A stretch of 64,000 nucleotides of DNA. Origin: an uncultured Clostridia bacterium (lineage in GTDB: Bacteria; Bacillota; Clostridia; Peptostreptococcales; Anaerovoracaceae). Both the position numbers and the translations under genes were made by a program. Where the stretch lies: the NCBI GenBank assembly GCA_934255135.1, contig CAKQMV010000002.1, positions 1-64,000 on the forward strand, written 5' to 3'. Below, piece by piece: positions 62,120-64,000 of this stretch. Below the pieces are notes generated by a model, which was not told the origin of the DNA, ran no database searches, and saw nothing but the letters and a program-made list of their open reading frames with translations. Every line of letters starts with the position of its first letter. Position 1 is the stretch's first letter.

Positions 62120-63178
62120 ATGAAGGTAGATAAGAAATATTGCATGAGTTCTTTTCTCATGTACAGAATCATCTCGGACGACGATAAGTGCTTTTCACTG
62201 AAGTACCCATCCAATCTGAGACCTATGATTCAGGATAGAGAGCCGATTCACACAAGTGATGATCTGTACGAATCACTGAAGCGCCAGATGGCTGAATACA
62301 CTAAGGATAAGAAGAAGTGTGCGATTGCCCTAAGTGGTGGTATCGATTCTGCAATTCTTCTTAAGTTCATGCCTAAGGGATCAGTTGCATACACTTTTAA
62401 GTGCGTTGTTCCTGGTATGGAGGTTAAGGATGAGAGTCCTCAGGCAGCTGAGTATATCAAGTATGCGGTTCCTGAAGGAATGGAGCACAAGATTGTCCCT
62501 GTAACATGGGAGGATATGGTTAAGTATTCCGAGCCTCTTATGAAGAGAAAGGGAGCACCTATTCACTCAATCGAAGTTCAGATTCATAAGGCAGCACTTC
62601 AGGCTAAGGCTGATGGTTGTGACTGTTTTATTTTCGGTGAGACTGCAGACTGTGTATATGGTGGTCACAGCAGTCTTCTATCTAAGGACTGGACTTATGG
62701 CGAGTTCGTCGACCGCTGGTCATTCCTTCTCCCATACAAGGCTCTTAAGGACTGGGAGATGGATATGAAGCCTTATGATGCTTACGAGAAGAATGGATAC
62801 ATTGATGTTCTTCCATTCCTTTCTGAGTACGAGGCTCCTGCGTCACTTAACTCATACAGAAACGCATGTGAGATGGCAGGAATGGAGCTATTTACTCCAT
62901 ATGGTCATACTACATTTGCCGAGCCGCTTGACCTTGAGAGAGTAAGATGCGGCGAGAATAAGTATATTGTAAGAGAAGTCTTCAACAGACTTTATCCTGG
63001 ATTTGTAATTCCACCCAAGACTCCAATGCCAAGACCGATGAATATCTGGCTTCAGGGCTGGGAAGGTCCCACAAGACCTGAGTTCAGGGAGCACTGCATC
63101 GACGAGATGAGCGCGGACCAGAAGTGGCTTGTATGGAGCCTTGAGAGATTCCTTAATATTATTGACGAGGATGAATAA
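62120..63178 (+). CDS. Asparagine synthase-like PP-loop enzyme without glutaminase domain
   Basis: 352 residues. PP-loop SGGIDS at 72-77, further HSIEVQIHKAAL and FGETADCVYGG segments typical of asparagine synthase C-terminal ATP pyrophosphatase domains. The class II glutaminase domain with its Cys2 is absent, so ammonia would have to be free or supplied by a partner, or an amine is the nucleophile. The family includes amidotransferases and beta-lactam synthetase. It would adenylate a carboxylate and form an amide. It lies 32 bases after the TagD copy. Confidence 0.82.
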   Translation: MKVDKKYCMSSFLMYRIISDDDKCFSLKYPSNLRPMIQDREPIHTSDDLYESLKRQMAEYTKDKKKCAIALSGGIDSAILLKFMPKGSVAYTFKCVVPGMEVKDESPQAAEYIKYAVPEGMEHKIVPVTWEDMVKYSEPLMKRKGAPIHSIEVQIHKAALQAKADGCDCFIFGETADCVYGGHSSLLSKDWTYGEFVDRWSFLLPYKALKDWEMDMKPYDAYEKNGYIDVLPFLSEYEAPASLNSYRNACEMAGMELFTPYGHTTFAEPLDLERVRCGENKYIVREVFNRLYPGFVIPPKTPMPRPMNIWLQGWEGPTRPEFREHCIDEMSADQKWLVWSLERFLNIIDEDE

Positions 63179-63182
63179 TAAT

Positions 63183-64000
63183 ATGAACGATGATTCAATT
63201 AAAGGCAGACATTTTGAGCTGCTTAAAACAATTAATAATCTATGCCTAGATCGCCACATTGACATGTTCTTATGTGGCGATACTGCTTTAAGTGTGTATC
63301 GTGATGGAGAGCTTTCAGACTATATGACGGTTGCAATCAATGCTGCTGATGCCCCCAAGCTTATCTCAGCCATCGACGATAGTGATATTCCGTACGAGAC
63401 AGAGAGCATGCTTAACAACGGAGGATACCCTTCGTTTGAGATCAGAGTTTTTGACAGAAGTACAACTGACTTTGAGATCAACAAGTGTAGGAAATATCTT
63501 AACAATTGTATTCATGTAACGGTGAAGCTTGTTGAGCATGTATCGGCGATGAAGCTTTCATGGACGATGGCGCGTGCGAGATTCAAGAGCTACAAGAAAG
63601 GAATCAGTCTTCCTGCTGAGGTTAACAGTACTGATGTTTCTGCTCCACTATTTGAGAGAATGGTCAAGGCAGCGTCCGCATCTTCTGGCATGATCCGGTT
63701 TAACAGCAAGGAGTTTCCTAAGACTATGCTTGGATCATTTGATCAGGTTGAGCTTTATGGTGAGAAGTTTAATGTCCCTGCAAGAACAGAGGCTTATCTC
63801 ACCCTGGAGTTCGGAACATTCTGGAGAGCGTACGAGCCTGCTGCTTTCGACGGCCGTGACTGCAACTTCAGATCAGTTTCAATAAGCTGGGACGATTATC
63901 AGACTGCGATTTCATCAGTTGATCTTGCAGGCTATGACAAGGTTTATTCGGAGTTTCGTTCAATTGACAAGGGCTTCAGAAAGTACCAGTCGATTGTTAA
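63183..64000 (+). CDS. LicD-like protein, cut by the window end
   Basis: The frame is open from ATG 63183 through the last base (272 codons, no stop), four bases after the PP-loop gene stop. The N-terminal part (DRHIDMFLCGDTALSVYRDG, about 24-43) and the segment VELYGEKFNVPARTEAYL (about 193-210) match LicD/FKTN-type phosphotransferases. The catalytic acid cluster expected after the RxxG motif is changed (SDYMTVAI in place of a DDD run), so it may be inactive or act differently. LicD proteins add phosphocholine or sugar phosphates to surface polymers. Confidence 0.65.
   Translation, partial: MNDDSIKGRHFELLKTINNLCLDRHIDMFLCGDTALSVYRDGELSDYMTVAINAADAPKLISAIDDSDIPYETESMLNNGGYPSFEIRVFDRSTTDFEINKCRKYLNNCIHVTVKLVEHVSAMKLSWTMARARFKSYKKGISLPAEVNSTDVSAPLFERMVKAASASSGMIRFNSKEFPKTMLGSFDQVELYGEKFNVPARTEAYLTLEFGTFWRAYEPAAFDGRDCNFRSVSISWDDYQTAISSVDLAGYDKVYSEFRSIDKGFRKYQSIV

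Overview
The window reads as chromosomal DNA from an anaerobic low-to-mid GC member of the Firmicutes, class Clostridia. The evidence is an Rnf complex in the clostridial order rnfCDGEAB, a large clostridial-type glutamine synthetase, a UPF0182 membrane protein, Gram-positive wall enzymes (LCP ligase, CDP-glycerol phosphotransferases, TagGH exporter), good Shine-Dalgarno sites and frequent TTG/GTG starts. Genus cannot be fixed from sequence reading alone. No mobile element, CRISPR array or clear pseudogene was seen.

Bases 1-24000 are mostly housekeeping. The left edge carries two tandem strong promoters firing leftwards out of the window, of the type that drives rRNA operons. Then come a DUF1836 regulator-like gene, a hemolysin III family protein, the six-gene rnf operon (ferredoxin:NAD+ oxidoreductase ion pump), a leftward group UPF0182-glnA-serS-PLP decarboxylase, a very long acidic zinc-ribbon membrane protein, one tRNA-Lys(CTT) with its own promoters and terminator, two small membrane proteins, a cyclodeaminase-like gene, the rpsF-ssb-rpsR operon, and tagO-pgi-acyltransferase. 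TagO marks the transition to envelope functions.

Bases 24300-64000 are an almost continuous cell-surface polymer locus of more than 30 genes. It holds nucleotide-sugar genes (rfbA, rfbB, wecE; no rmlC or rmlD, which points to dTDP-4-amino-4,6-dideoxygalactose rather than dTDP-rhamnose), three large GT-C-like membrane proteins, two GtrB-type glycosyltransferases, a flippase, an LCP ligase, two small lipoproteins, and wall enzymes (NlpC/P60, L,D-transpeptidase, D,D-carboxypeptidase, an endolysin-like SH3 protein). It also has four different CDP-glycerol phosphotransferase-family proteins, two TagD-like cytidylyltransferases and the TagG/TagH exporter.

The most unusual content is the set of ATP-driven ligase families mixed into this locus. 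A leftward operon (51971 to 42134) carries three distinct ATP-grasp enzymes, a CapK/PaaK-like AMP-forming ligase, a TagD and an NDP-sugar reductase/epimerase. A rightward operon (60134 to beyond 64000) carries a sugar-transfer-associated ATP-grasp, a second TagD, an asparagine-synthase-like PP-loop enzyme without glutaminase domain, and a LicD-like protein cut by the window end. Together they suggest a glycerol-phosphate-containing wall polymer decorated through amide or ester bonds. That chemistry is inference and I cannot name a described system that matches it.

Several start codons were moved from the longest reading frame to the codon with a well-spaced Shine-Dalgarno site; this is stated in each entry.
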